Positions 7,676 through 17,689 are shown, counted from the stretch's first letter. The stretch: 64,000 nucleotides of DNA from Tatumella sp. JGM118 (GCF_018257515.1 NZ_JAERJR010000002.1:310001-374000); one strand, 5' to 3'. Notes: generated by a model from the sequence alone, not told the origin. Numbers and translations are program-made.

Positions 7676-8938
7676 ATGAACAGTACGTCCCGGGCGACGA
7701 CGCTTCCGTTAACGGAAGAAGAGAGCCCTGCCCAACCGCGAAGTAAATCCCCCTATATTACTCGCGGCACCCGGGCCTTCCTGCAGGTCACCCTCGCCCT
7801 GTTTTCTGCCGGCCTTGCCACTTTTGCCCAACTCTATTGTGTTCAGCCGATACTTCCGGTGCTTTCCCATCAGTTTGATATCACTCCTGCGATGAGCAGC
7901 GTATCGCTCTCTGTCTCTACCGCCTGTATGGCGATCGGTCTGCTGATCACCGGGCCGATTTCGGATGCGGTAGGCAGGAAGAAAATGATGGTCGGCGCGC
8001 TGATCCTGGCGGGGTGCTTCACTATCGCCTCTTCGCTGATGACAAGCTGGACCGGAATGCTGATGATGCGCGCCCTGCTCGGATTATCACTGAGTGGTGT
8101 GGCAGCCGTAGCAATGACCTACCTGAGCGAAGAGATGCACCCCGGGGTACTGGCATTTTCCATGGGACTTTATATCAGCGGCAACTCGATCGGTGGAATG
8201 AGCGGCCGGTTACTGACCGGGGTGATCACCGACATCGCCAGCTGGCGGATAGCCATTCTGAGCATTGGTTGCTGTGCCCTGGCCGCCGCAGTGATGTTTG
8301 CCAAAATTTTGCCGGCTTCACGCCACTTCCGCCCGGTCGCCCTGAAGCCAAAAGCGCTGTTCATTAATTTCCGTCTGCATTTCCGTGATAAAGGCCTGCC
8401 GCTGCTGTTTATCATTGGCTTCCTGGTGATGGGGGCGTTTGTCACTCTGTTCAACTATATCGGCTACCGGTTGTTAAATGCCCCGTATTCTATGAGTCAG
8501 GCCACCGTCGGGTTGATCTCCATTGTTTATCTGGCCGGTTCCTGGAGTTCACCCAAGGCCGGAGCCCTGAGTGCACGCTTCGGCCGTGGCCCGGTGTTCC
8601 TCAGTTGCGCAGGCCTGATGCTGACAGGTGTACTGCTGACACTGTTCCCTACTGTGTGGCTGATCCTGCCGGGTCTGCTGATGTTCACCGGCGGCTTCTT
8701 TGCGGCACACTCTATTGCCAGCAGCTGGATAGGCATCCGTGCCCGTCGCGCCAAAGGCCAGGCCTCCTCGATGTATCTGTTCTGCTATTACGGTGGTTCG
8801 AGCATTGCCGGTACCTCCGGCGGGATCTTCTGGAAACTTTACGGCTGGCCGGGTGTGGCCGCATTTATCGCCGTGCTCTTATGTCTGGCGCTGTTTGTTG
8901 GCTATAAACTGATGCGTCGCCTGCAACCTGTGACCTGA
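7676..8938 (+). CDS. ynfM: MFS inner-membrane transporter YnfM
   Basis: A 420-residue, 12-segment major facilitator protein. A 35-residue hydrophilic N-terminus precedes VTLALFSAGLATFAQLYCVQPILP. The MFS motif between segments 2 and 3 is GPISDAVGRKKMM, and GMSGRLLTGVITD and NFRLHFRDKGLPLLF match E. coli YnfM along the whole length. The substrate is not established. It is divergent from the LysR gene ynfL, its likely regulator. The ATG follows AGAGGATCTTTC. A strong hairpin lies 10 bp after the stop. Confidence 0.9.
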   Translation: MNSTSRATTLPLTEEESPAQPRSKSPYITRGTRAFLQVTLALFSAGLATFAQLYCVQPILPVLSHQFDITPAMSSVSLSVSTACMAIGLLITGPISDAVGRKKMMVGALILAGCFTIASSLMTSWTGMLMMRALLGLSLSGVAAVAMTYLSEEMHPGVLAFSMGLYISGNSIGGMSGRLLTGVITDIASWRIAILSIGCCALAAAVMFAKILPASRHFRPVALKPKALFINFRLHFRDKGLPLLFIIGFLVMGAFVTLFNYIGYRLLNAPYSMSQATVGLISIVYLAGSWSSPKAGALSARFGRGPVFLSCAGLMLTGVLLTLFPTVWLILPGLLMFTGGFFAAHSIASSWIGIRARRAKGQASSMYLFCYYGGSSIAGTSGGIFWKLYGWPGVAAFIAVLLCLALFVGYKLMRRLQPVT

Positions 8939-8948
8939 CGACACGACC

Positions 8949-8972
8949 TCAGCGCCCTGTCACGGGCGCTGA
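8949..8972 (+). terminator. Hairpin after ynfM
   Basis: A perfect 9-bp stem (TCAGCGCCC / GGGCGCTGA) with a 6-base loop starts 10 bp past the ynfM stop. The downstream run is ACCCTTCCTG rather than a clean T-tract, so intrinsic termination may be weak. No gene is seen in the remaining 140 bp to cybB. Confidence 0.5.
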
Positions 8973-9114
8973 ACCCTTCCTGTGCCTGCCCGCCGCTGTT
9001 TCCCGTCCTGTTTAATGACTACTTCCGCCACGTTTTATCTTATACTGTCTGCTCTTTTTCGGTCCGGCCTGACACCCATATCGCGGACCCGGGTATATTA
9101 AATCTGCGGAGAAG

Positions 9115-9675
9115 ATGATGTCCGAAAACTATCAGGGGGGTTACCACCGCTGGCAAATCCGTTTGCACTGGTTAACATTGATATTGCTGGTAATTGTGTA
9201 CGCGACCATCGAGTTGCGGACCATGGCCACCCGCGGGTCTTTAGAGGGCAGGATCCTGACCGGCACCCATATGAGTTGCGGTGTGCTGATTTTAACCGCG
9301 ATGGTCGTACGCCTGGCCTTACGGTTCGTCTTTAAATCGCCGCAGATTACGCCCCGCTTACACTGGCTGAATAAACTGGTTTCCTGGCTGGGGCAATGCG
9401 CGCTCTATCTGCTGTTTATCGGTCTGCCGGTGATGGGAATAACCTCACGTTATTTGCATGGGATCCCCTGGCAATTATTTGGTATTCCGATGCCACAGTC
9501 GCCGCACCCCGATGTTGTACTGAGCCATCAGATTATCCGCTGGCATGAGATCCTGGCACTGTCCGGATACTGGCTGATTGGTTTACACGCGATGGCCGCT
9601 CTGGCTCACCATTTTCTGCGTGAAGATAATGCCCTGCAAAATATGCTCCCACGGCGGTGGCGGACAGTAAAATAA
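9115..9675 (+). CDS. cybB: Cytochrome b561 (CybB family)
   Basis: A 186-residue, four-helix membrane protein of the bacterial cytochrome b561 type (E. coli CybB has 176). Conserved heme-b histidines occur in LHWLTL, GTHMSCG, RWHEIL and GLHAMAALAHHF. It is thought to act as a superoxide:ubiquinone oxidoreductase in the inner membrane. Two adjacent ATG codons (9115, 9118) follow TGCGGAGAAG; either may be the start. It is a single gene between two transporters. Confidence 0.9.
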   Translation: MMSENYQGGYHRWQIRLHWLTLILLVIVYATIELRTMATRGSLEGRILTGTHMSCGVLILTAMVVRLALRFVFKSPQITPRLHWLNKLVSWLGQCALYLLFIGLPVMGITSRYLHGIPWQLFGIPMPQSPHPDVVLSHQIIRWHEILALSGYWLIGLHAMAALAHHFLREDNALQNMLPRRWRTVK

Positions 9676-9749
9676 TCGTTCATTTCTTCAACAGACAGGA
9701 CAATTAATGGTTCCATCTGCCCGGTAAAGTCGTCACAATTGTTCTATAG

Positions 9750-9765
9750 TGTGATTTAGATCACT
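9750..9765 (+). promoter_or_regulatory. CRP-like site overlapping the sotB promoter region
   Basis: TGTGA-N6-TCACT is a near-consensus CRP site (TGTGA-N6-TCACA), 27 bp before the sotB start. A TATAGT (9745-9750) could be the -10 hexamer, which would place the site over the transcription start and suggest repression. The promoter assignment is inference. Confidence 0.4.
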
Positions 9766-9792
9766 TAACAGCTAAGGTAAAAAGCATTTTTT

Positions 9793-11004
9793 ATGACAGC
9801 AGATCCGCAAACAATGCATGAAACCCCGGGCCACACCTCCAGGAAAGTTGCCTGGTTACGGGTGCTACTGATGGCTATTGCAGCCTTCATTTTCAATACC
9901 ACAGAATTTGTCCCTGTCGGGCTGTTGTCCGATATTGCGGCCAGTTTTAATATGAAAACGGCGGATGTCGGGATCATGCTGACGATTTACGCATGGTGTG
10001 TCGCCCTGCTGTCGTTGCCTCTGATGCTGGTTACCCGCAATATCGAACGCAGGATCCTGCTGGTCGGCTTACTGGTCATTTTTATTGCCAGTCACATTCT
10101 GTCCGCTTTCGCCTGGAGCTTCAATGCTCTGCTGATTTCCAGGATCGGTATCGCCATCACCCATGCGGTGTTCTGGTCGATCAACGCCTCTCTGGCTATC
10201 CGTATTGCTCCGCCGGGTAAAAAGACCCAGGCGCTGAGTATGATAGCGACCGGGACCGCTCTGGCGATGGTACTTGGGGTGCCGCTGGGACGGATTATCG
10301 GCCAGACCATGGGCTGGCGTACCACCTTCGGTCTGATCGGCGTCGCCTCGTTCGTACTGATGATTATGCTGGCACGGCTGCTGCCAAAAATGACCAGCGA
10401 ACACACCGGCTCCCTGAAAAGTCTGCCGGAACTGTGTCGCCGTCCTGCCCTGATGAGTATGTATCTGCTGGTCACCCTGGTCGTGACGGCGCATTACACG
10501 GCCTATAGTTATATTGAGCCGTTTATGCAGCAGATCGCGCACCAGGATGAAAACTTTACCACCCTGCTGTTATTACTGTTCGGCGGCGCGGGGATCTTCG
10601 GAAGTGTGCTGTTCAGCGCCCTGGGGAAACGTCTGCCTTCTGCATTACTGGCCGGGGCCATCGCGGCGATTACCCTCTGTATGGGTCTGTTGTGGCTGAC
10701 CGCCGCCCACCCGGGTGAGATCAGCCTGTTGTGTATTGTCTGGGGGATCGCGATGATGTCGATCAACCTGGCGATGCAGGTCCGGGTATTGTCCCTGGCC
10801 CCGGATGCGACAGATGTGGCGATGTCTCTGATGTCCGGTATTTATAATATCGGTATCGGTGCCGGCGCACTGATCGGTAATCAGGTCAGTGGTCATATCG
10901 GAATGGCCGCGGTGGGTTATGTCGGTGCAGCTTTTGGTGCCGTGAGCCTGTTATGGTGTCTGTACAGCCTGCGTAAATACCCGCAACTCCGCTCTAACTT
11001 CTGA
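9793..11004 (+). CDS. sotB: SotB sugar efflux transporter (MFS)
   Basis: A 403-residue, 12-segment MFS exporter. [65 protein letters not shown] and [15 protein letters not shown] are hallmark SotB (YdeA) sequences. In E. coli it exports arabinose and IPTG-like sugars. The N-terminus is about seven residues longer than in E. coli. It is a single gene that ends against a hairpin shared with the convergent yegP-like gene. Confidence 0.93.
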   Translation: MTADPQTMHETPGHTSRKVAWLRVLLMAIAAFIFNTTEFVPVGLLSDIAASFNMKTADVGIMLTIYAWCVALLSLPLMLVTRNIERRILLVGLLVIFIASHILSAFAWSFNALLISRIGIAITHAVFWSINASLAIRIAPPGKKTQALSMIATGTALAMVLGVPLGRIIGQTMGWRTTFGLIGVASFVLMIMLARLLPKMTSEHTGSLKSLPELCRRPALMSMYLLVTLVVTAHYTAYSYIEPFMQQIAHQDENFTTLLLLLFGGAGIFGSVLFSALGKRLPSALLAGAIAAITLCMGLLWLTAAHPGEISLLCIVWGIAMMSINLAMQVRVLSLAPDATDVAMSLMSGIYNIGIGAGALIGNQVSGHIGMAAVGYVGAAFGAVSLLWCLYSLRKYPQLRSNF

Positions 11005-11007
11005 AAA

Positions 11008-11029
11008 TCTCCCCGGCATCCCGGGGAGA
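11008..11029. terminator. Bidirectional hairpin between sotB and yegP-like gene
   Basis: A 9-bp GC-rich stem (TCTCCCCGG / CCGGGGAGA) with a 4-base loop lies between convergent genes. Read leftward it is followed by TTTTC, giving a plausible intrinsic terminator for the minus-strand gene. The plus side lacks a T-run. Confidence 0.6.
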
Positions 11030-11038
11030 GTCACTCGT

Positions 11039-11377
11039 TCAGCGGGCCGGAAGCTCAGTGATCTGACTTTCCGGCCCGTTTTTTTTCACCGACTCAATGC
11101 CTTTGTCCCGTGCGGCAGTCGAGCTGTAAAGCTCACTTTTCCCAATCACCTGATGATTGGCCGAACGCAGCGTAAAATAAGGTTCGCCATTTTTGGCCGT
11201 CAGATGCTGAAAATACTGATCATCGGCACTGTGTTTCTGAACCGAAGCAATCCCGTTGTGACACGCACTCTTTGTCGTATATCCCTCGCTGCTGAGGATA
11301 ATCTCACCATTGGCGGCTTTCAGACGGAAATAATATTGCTGATCTTTCCCCTGGAAGACCTCATACTTTCCACTCAT
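11039..11377 (-). CDS. yegP: YegP-like DUF1508 protein
   Basis: A 112-residue cytoplasmic protein made of two tandem DUF1508 (YegP) repeats. Each repeat has the pattern F/Y-x-L-(K/R)-(A/S)-A-N-(G/H)-(E/Q)-x-I followed by SxxxYxxxxxxxxGIxSV (about residues 13-48 and 63-98). The length equals E. coli YegP (110). The function is unknown. A ribosome site GGAG precedes the ATG by 7 bases. The position is not that of E. coli yegP, so the symbol rests on similarity only. Confidence 0.8.
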   Translation of the reverse strand: MSGKYEVFQGKDQQYYFRLKAANGEIILSSEGYTTKSACHNGIASVQKHSADDQYFQHLTAKNGEPYFTLRSANHQVIGKSELYSSTAARDKGIESVKKNGPESQITELPAR

Positions 11378-11562
11378 GTTCGCTCCTTTATCGGGTTAAC
11401 CGTTTTAAGTGTTTGCCCGATTGACCAAAAAATCAACAAAGAAAAAGCAGAAAGGTTATCACCGCTCAGCGAAGCGCTGTGTCGGCTTAATCACCGTCTG
11501 CACCACTGCGGGTAATGGCGGCGTTATTCCCCGACACCCGGGCCGGTATCACTGCACCTGAC

Positions 11563-11604
11563 TAAGCACTAAGCACTAAGCACTAAGCACTAAGCACTAA
11601 GCAC
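11563..11604. repeat. Heptamer tandem repeat (TAAGCAC, 6 copies)
   Basis: Six exact copies of TAAGCAC lie in the 341-bp gap between the yegP-like gene and smrA. The unit shares TAAGC with the octamer repeat at 4534-4588. No gene is seen in this gap; the 11620-11690 part is AT-rich and may hold promoter sequence. Confidence 0.95.
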
Positions 11605-11718
11605 AGTATCATCCGTGATCGTTATTACCACAGTGCGTTATCACAATAGTTAATAACATAACATAATTAACATTCATGGTGCTTTTATCGCCACCCCCTC
11701 CCGCCCGGACAGCATTCA

Positions 11719-12285
11719 TTAGCCGGGGGCTTTTCCGGAGAACCGCTCTCTGTTGTCGTTCCGGCAGGCTTCTGTTTTTCTGAGAGAAACATACATCGCC
11801 CCGCTTCCGCCATCACGCGGTGCAGCCATACAACTGGCCTGGACCTCCGCTAATTCAGGCAACCACATCATCAGATAACTGCGTAATACATTTGCCGGTC
11901 CGGTCATCTCACGGGATTTGCCATGGATAATAAGAATATTACGGCCACCGCGCCGTCTGACCTCGGCGATAAACCGCAATAATTGCAGACGGGCATCTTC
12001 CGGCCGCACCCGTAACAGCGAAAGTGATCCTTCCGGCCGGTAATGCCCCCGCCGTAATTTATCCATCACACCCGGCTGGGATCCGCGACAACGATATTCC
12101 GGCTCTGCGGTTAATGGTAACAGTGTCAGGGGGGACAGCGGCAGACTCTCTGCCGTAATGCCTTCAGCCCCGTGCGACGGCGCCTGGCTTACCGGACGCG
12201 ACAAATACCGTTTGTCATTGTTTTTAAGCGGATTAACGTCCGACATTGCGTTTATAAACGCTTCATGATCATCGTGAAGAGTCAT
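11719..12285 (-). CDS. smrA: SmrA, Smr-domain DNA endonuclease
   Basis: A 188-residue protein (E. coli SmrA/YdaL has 187). The N-terminal region has FINAMSDVNPLKNND. The C-terminal Smr domain (about 90-170) has LLRVRPEDARLQLLRF, the core LIIHGKS and GGSGAMYVSLRK. The family comprises MutS2-type Smr nucleases that nick DNA in vitro. It sits just left of fnr, close to its E. coli position. Confidence 0.88.
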   Translation of the reverse strand: MTLHDDHEAFINAMSDVNPLKNNDKRYLSRPVSQAPSHGAEGITAESLPLSPLTLLPLTAEPEYRCRGSQPGVMDKLRRGHYRPEGSLSLLRVRPEDARLQLLRFIAEVRRRGGRNILIIHGKSREMTGPANVLRSYLMMWLPELAEVQASCMAAPRDGGSGAMYVSLRKTEACRNDNRERFSGKAPG

Positions 12286-12598
12286 TATTCCCCCTCGCCA
12301 GCCCGGAACCGGTTACCGCGGATCCCCGACGCCGCTATTGCCGGGCCGGGCTTTTATCGCAGATAACCCTGAGTAAATTCTGAATCTGTGATCACTTTAA
12401 GGTAATCTATACCCCTGCTTAACCTGTGGAGATAATTTAGTTTATACTGCCACCGGTGAATAACCTGATGAATTCACGAAATATTTTAAAAATATTTTTT
12501 AAAATTTAAAATAATTTAGTAACAGATGCCTATAAACCTGTTTTTCTTCGCGAAAAATGTTAAAATCTTTGTCAGTTAATCACTACCGGAACTGAATT
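12286..12598. other. AT-rich intergenic region between smrA and fnr
   Basis: This 313-bp gap between divergent smrA and fnr has no open frame of note. It is strongly AT-rich at 12470-12560. A TAAAAT about 40 bp before fnr could be a -10. I looked for an FNR box (TTGAT-N4-ATCAA), expected for autoregulation. I found only TTGTC...AATCA with the wrong spacing, so none is claimed. Confidence 0.6.
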
Positions 12599-13351
12599 AT
12601 GATTCCAGAAAAAAGGATTATTCGTCGGGTTCAATCTGGCGGTTGCGCGATCCACTGTCAGGATTGCAGTATCAATCAGTTATGCATCCCTTTTACCCTG
12701 AATGAACATGAGCTTGACCAGCTGGATAACATCATTGAGCGTAAAAAACCCATTCAGAAAGGCCAGTCACTTTTCAAAGCGGGTGACGAATTAAAATCAC
12801 TTTATGCCATTCGTTCCGGCACGCTGAAAAGTTATACCATTACCGAACAGGGTGATGAACAGATCACCGGTTTTCATCTGGCCGGCGATTTAGTCGGTTT
12901 CGATGCCATCATTACCAGCCATCATCCCAGCTTCGCTCAGGCCCTGGAAACCTCAATGGTCTGCGAAATCCCGTTCGAAACCCTCGATGACCTGTCAGGC
13001 AAAATGCCGGCCCTGCGCCAGCAGATGATGCGCCTGATGAGCGGGGAAATCAAAAGCGATCAGGACATGATCCTGCTGCTGTCGAAAAAAAGTGCCGAAG
13101 AACGTCTGGCCGCTTTTATCTGGAATCTTTCCCGCCGGTTTGCCCAGCGCGGTTTCTCTCAGCGTGAGTTTCGTTTAACGATGACCCGTGGAGATATCGG
13201 TAATTACCTCGGGCTGACCGTTGAGACCATCAGCCGGTTGCTGGGACGTTTCCAGAAGAGCGGTATGCTCGCCGTGAAAGGAAAATATATCACGATTGAG
13301 AACCATGCCATGCTGACCGAGCTGGCGGGTCAGACCGCCCCCTGCAGCTAA
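12599..13351 (+). CDS. fnr: FNR, oxygen-sensing global regulator
   Basis: A 250-residue CRP/FNR-family regulator. The 4Fe-4S ligands C20, C23, C29 and C122 are all present, and C16 is also conserved. The cyclic-nucleotide-like beta-roll domain spans about 35-150, then the dimer helix. The C-terminal helix-turn-helix has the FNR recognition residues E209, S212 and R213 ([11 protein letters not shown]). Without oxygen the cluster is intact and FNR dimerises on TTGAT-N4-ATCAA sites. A site of this type controls fnrS in this window. uspE follows at 134 bp, as in E. coli. Confidence 0.98.
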   Translation: MIPEKRIIRRVQSGGCAIHCQDCSINQLCIPFTLNEHELDQLDNIIERKKPIQKGQSLFKAGDELKSLYAIRSGTLKSYTITEQGDEQITGFHLAGDLVGFDAIITSHHPSFAQALETSMVCEIPFETLDDLSGKMPALRQQMMRLMSGEIKSDQDMILLLSKKSAEERLAAFIWNLSRRFAQRGFSQREFRLTMTRGDIGNYLGLTVETISRLLGRFQKSGMLAVKGKYITIENHAMLTELAGQTAPCS

Positions 13352-13484
13352 CCGCTGCAGGCGCGTTCCTTCCGGATGACAGGCGTGGCCCGGAATGGCC
13401 ATGCCCTGTAATAACTTTTCTTCTCCCTGCGAATAACTTAGGCTATCTTTAGTCAATCAGAGGTTTTCCGTGGAGATGTCAGAG

Positions 13485-14441
13485 ATGTCCATCTATCAGA
13501 ATGTGCTGGTCGCTATTGACCCGGAGCAGGACGATCAACCGGCGTTACGGCGTGCGGTCTATCTTAATCAGCGTATCGGCGGAAAAATTAAAGCCTTTCT
13601 GCCTATCTATGACTTTTCCTATGAAATGACCACCCTGCTCTCGCCGGATGAGCGCACCAGTATGCGGCAGGGAGTCATTAATCAGCGGAGTGAATGGATC
13701 CGGCAGCAGGCGAAAGCTTATCTCGATGCCGGGGTCAACATCGAAATCAAAGTGGTCTGGCACAACCGCCCTCATGAAGCCATCATTGATGAAGTGATGG
13801 AATACCGGCATGACCTGGTTCTGAAGATGGCGCATCAGCATGATCGGCTGGAATCGGTGATCTTCACCCCCACAGACTGGCATTTACTGCGCAAGTGCCC
13901 AAGCCCGGTCTGGATGGTCAAAGATCAGCCGTGGCCGGAGGGCGGTAAAGCTCTGGTGGCGGTGAACCTTTCCAGCGATGAACCCCACCACGATGCTCTG
14001 AACCAGAAACTGGTCCGGGAAAGTCAGCGACTGGCGGAGATGGTCAACCACACCGAAGTACATCTGGTCGGGGCTTATCCGCTGACACCGGTCAATATTG
14101 CGATTGAACTGCCTGACTTTGATCCTGAAACCTACAATGAAGCCATCCGGGGTCAGCACCTGATTGCGATGAAGGCCCTGCGTCAGCAGTTTTCTGTCGG
14201 TGATGAATTCACCCATGTGGAAAAAGGCGATCCTGAAGAAGTGATTCCGGCGACCGCGACGCAACTGGATGCCGGGGTCGTGGTTCTCGGTTCCCTTGGC
14301 CGTACCGGACTCTCCGCGGCCTTCCTGGGAAATACCGCCGAACAGGTGATCGATCATCTGCGCTGTGACCTGCTGGTCATTAAACCTGATGACTTCGTCG
14401 CCCCTGAAACGAAAAACGACCCTCAGCCAGAAAATCAATAA
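13485..14441 (+). CDS. uspE: Universal stress protein E (tandem Usp domains)
   Basis: A 318-residue cytoplasmic protein with two Usp domains (about 1-145 and 160-305). [70 protein letters not shown] and [24 protein letters not shown] match E. coli UspE. It acts in stress survival, motility and adhesion. I chose the ATG at 13485 because GTGGAG lies 9 bases upstream and MSIYQN aligns with E. coli MAMYQN. Earlier in-frame GTG and ATG codons (13470, 13476) exist. Confidence 0.95.
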   Translation: MSIYQNVLVAIDPEQDDQPALRRAVYLNQRIGGKIKAFLPIYDFSYEMTTLLSPDERTSMRQGVINQRSEWIRQQAKAYLDAGVNIEIKVVWHNRPHEAIIDEVMEYRHDLVLKMAHQHDRLESVIFTPTDWHLLRKCPSPVWMVKDQPWPEGGKALVAVNLSSDEPHHDALNQKLVRESQRLAEMVNHTEVHLVGAYPLTPVNIAIELPDFDPETYNEAIRGQHLIAMKALRQQFSVGDEFTHVEKGDPEEVIPATATQLDAGVVVLGSLGRTGLSAAFLGNTAEQVIDHLRCDLLVIKPDDFVAPETKNDPQPENQ

Positions 14442-14696
14442 CTCCCCTCCCGGCTTCCCTCCGCCCGCAGGGAAGCCATTCATCAGATGATCATCCTGCC
14501 GTAATATCCTGTTCAGCCATCATTGTCAGCTGTGCTGGCCGTGGGGCCGGGACATTTTTATCTCTGCCCGGCGTAATGATTAAATTGACTGAGACAGCAC
14601 ATTTATTACATGTAATAATCGTCGGCAAACAGGCTATTTATTAATATCCGGCATCGTTTCGACTCATTCAGGCGTAAGGGAAAGGATTATTTGTTT

Positions 14697-15650
14697 ATGA
14701 ATCTAAAGAAAACTTTTTTAGTTGCGGCGCTTTTCTCCGTAACCACGGTAAATGCTTTCGCAGCTCAGGTACTGACCCCGGAAAAAGCCGCTCAGCTGGA
14801 ACCTTTCACCCGCATCACTATCACCGGTCACTTTAATTCACTGGGAGATGCCAGTGATGCGGTTTCCCGACGGGCGGATGAATTAGGTGCGGCGGCATTC
14901 TATGTGGAAGGTGTGAATGATGCCACCGGCAACAGTGGTAACTGGCGTGTGACTGCCGCGCTGTATCACAGCAATGCGGCTCCGGCCCCTAAAAAAACCG
15001 GTTTCCGTACCATTAACGGTGTTCAGCAGTTACCTAAAATGGAGGCTTACCGGCTGGTGCCTTATGATACCGTGACGGTCAGCGGCTATTTCCCGAGTCA
15101 GCCGGATGTGGTCGATGCCATTACCCGTGCCGCTAAAGCGAAGGGCGCAGCCTCGTTTTTTATCGTGCGCCAGATAGATGCCAACAATGGCGGCAACCAG
15201 TATATCACCGCCTATATCTATAAAGCCGATGCCAAAACCCGCCAGGTACAGAGCCCGGATGCCATTCCTGCAAATTCTGAAGCCGGTAAAGCCGCATTAG
15301 CGGCAGGTGGCAGTGCTGCGAAGAATGTCGAAATCCCGGGGGTTGCCTCTTCCGACACCCCGGACAGAAGTATCGGCCGCTTCTTTGAGACCCAGTCCTC
15401 GACCGGAAAACGTTACACCGTCACGCTCCCGGATGGCCGTACCGTCCAGGATCTCAGCGCGCTGACGGCGGCACAGATGACACCGTTTGATACGGTGACC
15501 ATTACCGGACACTTCGGAACACCGACAGAAGTCTCGGATGCCATCGGGCGTCGCGCCGCAGAGAAAGGCGCTAAGTTCTACCACATCACCCGTCAATGGC
15601 AGAACCAGAGCGGTGGTAACCTGACCGTGACGGCAGAACTGTTTAAATAA
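14697..15650 (+). CDS. ydgH: YdgH, periplasmic protein with three DUF1471 (YhcN) domains
   Basis: A 317-residue protein with a signal peptide ending near AFA. Three copies of the YhcN/DUF1471 fold each begin with a VTITGHF or VTVSGYF-type strand followed by DA.RRADEKGA.FY (about 45-105, 120-180 and 250-315). This is the domain count of E. coli YdgH (314 residues). Its role is unclear; related proteins link to stress and envelope functions. The ATG at 14697 follows AAGGGAAAGG; an in-frame TTG at 14691 is less likely. ydgI follows, as in E. coli. Confidence 0.92.
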   Translation: MNLKKTFLVAALFSVTTVNAFAAQVLTPEKAAQLEPFTRITITGHFNSLGDASDAVSRRADELGAAAFYVEGVNDATGNSGNWRVTAALYHSNAAPAPKKTGFRTINGVQQLPKMEAYRLVPYDTVTVSGYFPSQPDVVDAITRAAKAKGAASFFIVRQIDANNGGNQYITAYIYKADAKTRQVQSPDAIPANSEAGKAALAAGGSAAKNVEIPGVASSDTPDRSIGRFFETQSSTGKRYTVTLPDGRTVQDLSALTAAQMTPFDTVTITGHFGTPTEVSDAIGRRAAEKGAKFYHITRQWQNQSGGNLTVTAELFK

Positions 15651-15865
15651 TGCCTTATCCGCCTCCGCGGGGAATATTATTTACCCGCGGAGGCCGCTGT
15701 TCCCCCGCTTTGATCCTTTTTCGCATTGCGTTCCCTTGCCCCACTCCGTAGAATCACCGCCCGGCCGTATCCGGTGATAAATTTCATCTGAATTTCATTC
15801 GCCAGCAGCTTCTTCTGCTTATCGCGTGAAACGGCGTAACAGGTACTATTTTAATCAGGAATGTC

Positions 15866-17260
15866 ATGTCAGAGAAAAAATTAGGGTTTGGCGCATTAAC
15901 AGCCCTGGTACTGAGTTCGATGCTGGGGGCCGGTGTCTTCAGCCTGCCACAAAATATGGCCGCCGTCGCCGGCCCCGCCGCGTTACTCTGCGGGTGGCTG
16001 ATCACCGGAGCCGGGATCATCTTTCTTGCACTGGCGATGCTGTTACTCAGCCGGATGCGCCCCGACCTGGATGGCGGCATCTATACCTATGCGCGGGCTG
16101 GTTTTGGCGAGGTCGTGGGTTTCTGTTCGGCATGGGGCTACTGGCTGTGTGCCGTCATCGCCAATGTGTCTTACCTGGTGATCGTCTTTTCGGCCCTCAG
16201 TTTCTTTACCGACAGTCCGGGACACATTATCTTCGGTGAGGGAAATACCTGGCCTGCCATTGCGGGTGCCTCATTATTGCTGTGGCTGGTCCATTTCCTG
16301 GTCCTGCGGGGCGTTCAGACCGCCGCCAGTATCAACCTGCTGGCTACCCTCGGGAAACTGATCCCGCTGTTTCTGTTTGTCGTACTGGCGATATTTGCGT
16401 TCCGCTTTAACAACTTTGTCCATGATTTCCGCGGACTGAGCCTGGGCGTCCCCCTCTGGTCGCAAATCAAACAGACGATGCTGATCACCCTGTGGGTATT
16501 TATCGGGGTGGAAGGTGCGGTGGTGATCTCAGCCCGCGCCAGTCACCGGCGTGATGTCGGCCGGGCAACGCTGTGGGCTGTGCTGGCGGCTCTGCTGGTG
16601 TATCTGCTGGTAACATTATTATCGCTGGGAATTGTGCCGCGTACGCAGCTGGCTGAGATGCATAACCCGTCGATGGCCGGGCTCCTGTCCGCGATGATCG
16701 GCCACTGGGGCACGGTCATCATTGTGACCGGACTGGTACTCTCTGTGTCGGGGGCCTATCTGAGCTGGACCATTATGGCCGCAGAGATCCCTTTCCTGGC
16801 AGCACGCACAGATTCCTTCCCGCGTATTATCTCCCGTCAGAACCGGCATGATGCCCCGTCCGCCTCTCTCTGGCTGACTAACGGCAGCGTTCAGGTCTGT
16901 CTGCTGATTATCGGGCTGACCCATGCGGATTATAATAACCTGCTGAATATTGCCTCGGAGATGGTGCTGGTTCCGTATCTGCTGGTGGGGCTGTTTCTGA
17001 TTAAGACCGCCGGGCGCAGAATGTCCGCGGCACTACTGACCGGCATCGGCGCGTCGGTCTATGGATTCTGGCTGCTGTATGCTTCCGGGCCGGTCAACCT
17101 GGTGATGTCGCTGATGCTGTACGCGCCGGGACTGTTTCTGTTTATCTATGCCCGTTATACCGCCCCGCAGAGCATTGCGCTGACGCGCAGGGATAAGTTG
17201 CTAATCACCCTGCTGCTGCTTGCTGCTCTGGGCACCGGCATCCTGCAACTGCGGGTCTGA
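15866..17260 (+). CDS. ydgI: YdgI, APC-family amino-acid antiporter (ArcD-like)
   Basis: A 464-residue protein with 12 predicted membrane segments of the basic amino acid/polyamine antiporter type. KLGFGALTALVLSSMLGAGVFSLPQNMA in segment 1 carries the SxxGxGxF substrate/cation loop. MRPDLDGGIYTYARAGFGEVVGFCSAWGYWL and WVFIGVEGAVVISARA are typical. E. coli YdgI is annotated as a putative arginine/ornithine antiporter; the substrate here is inferred. No dedicated regulator is visible, and a minus-strand hypothetical gene is convergent. Confidence 0.9.
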   Translation: MSEKKLGFGALTALVLSSMLGAGVFSLPQNMAAVAGPAALLCGWLITGAGIIFLALAMLLLSRMRPDLDGGIYTYARAGFGEVVGFCSAWGYWLCAVIANVSYLVIVFSALSFFTDSPGHIIFGEGNTWPAIAGASLLLWLVHFLVLRGVQTAASINLLATLGKLIPLFLFVVLAIFAFRFNNFVHDFRGLSLGVPLWSQIKQTMLITLWVFIGVEGAVVISARASHRRDVGRATLWAVLAALLVYLLVTLLSLGIVPRTQLAEMHNPSMAGLLSAMIGHWGTVIIVTGLVLSVSGAYLSWTIMAAEIPFLAARTDSFPRIISRQNRHDAPSASLWLTNGSVQVCLLIIGLTHADYNNLLNIASEMVLVPYLLVGLFLIKTAGRRMSAALLTGIGASVYGFWLLYASGPVNLVMSLMLYAPGLFLFIYARYTAPQSIALTRRDKLLITLLLLAALGTGILQLRV

Positions 17261-17281
17261 AAGGCCGGCAACCGTTAAGGC

Positions 17282-17689
17282 TCAGGTAAGCACGATACTC
17301 AGACAATCGCCGGCTTGTCTGAGTATCAGCGGTTTGCGATACTCTTCATAAATCCCGGCTAATTGCCCTTCAGAGAGCGGGTAAGGCAGCTGAATATCAA
17401 AACTCACAATTTTCTGTTGTTCCGCGAGCGCAATCAGCCGTGCGATATTGATTTCATCACTGACCTGAGTTGAAATAATCTGCAGGGCCATCTCTTTAAA
17501 GAGCTCGGCATCCGTAACCTGAGGATCGTTACGCAATGTTTTGCGTGTCACTATTCCGAAAACCGGTAACACGCCATAGATTGCATCAACAAAGCTCCAC
17601 TGTTTTTTACAGGATGAAGAGAGATAATCGCTGTAATTAAAACAGATGCATTGATTATGTATGCCCGAGGCTAATTTATCATCAGACAC
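17282..17689 (-). CDS. Hypothetical protein, 135 residues
   Basis: I do not recognise this protein. It has no signal peptide or membrane segment, four cysteines in the first 30 residues (CICFNY, SSCKK) and a mainly helical remainder. The GTG start at 17689 follows AAGGGGG at suitable spacing, and codon use is similar to neighbours, so it is probably real. It is convergent with ydgI and divergent from rstA, the position where folM and ydgC lie in E. coli; it resembles neither. Confidence 0.65.
   Translation of the reverse strand: MSDDKLASGIHNQCICFNYSDYLSSSCKKQWSFVDAIYGVLPVFGIVTRKTLRNDPQVTDAELFKEMALQIISTQVSDEINIARLIALAEQQKIVSFDIQLPYPLSEGQLAGIYEEYRKPLILRQAGDCLSIVLT

Noticed and set aside
12540-12598. 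FNR autoregulatory box before fnr
   Set aside because: The best candidate, TTGTC...AATCA, has the wrong half-site and spacing.
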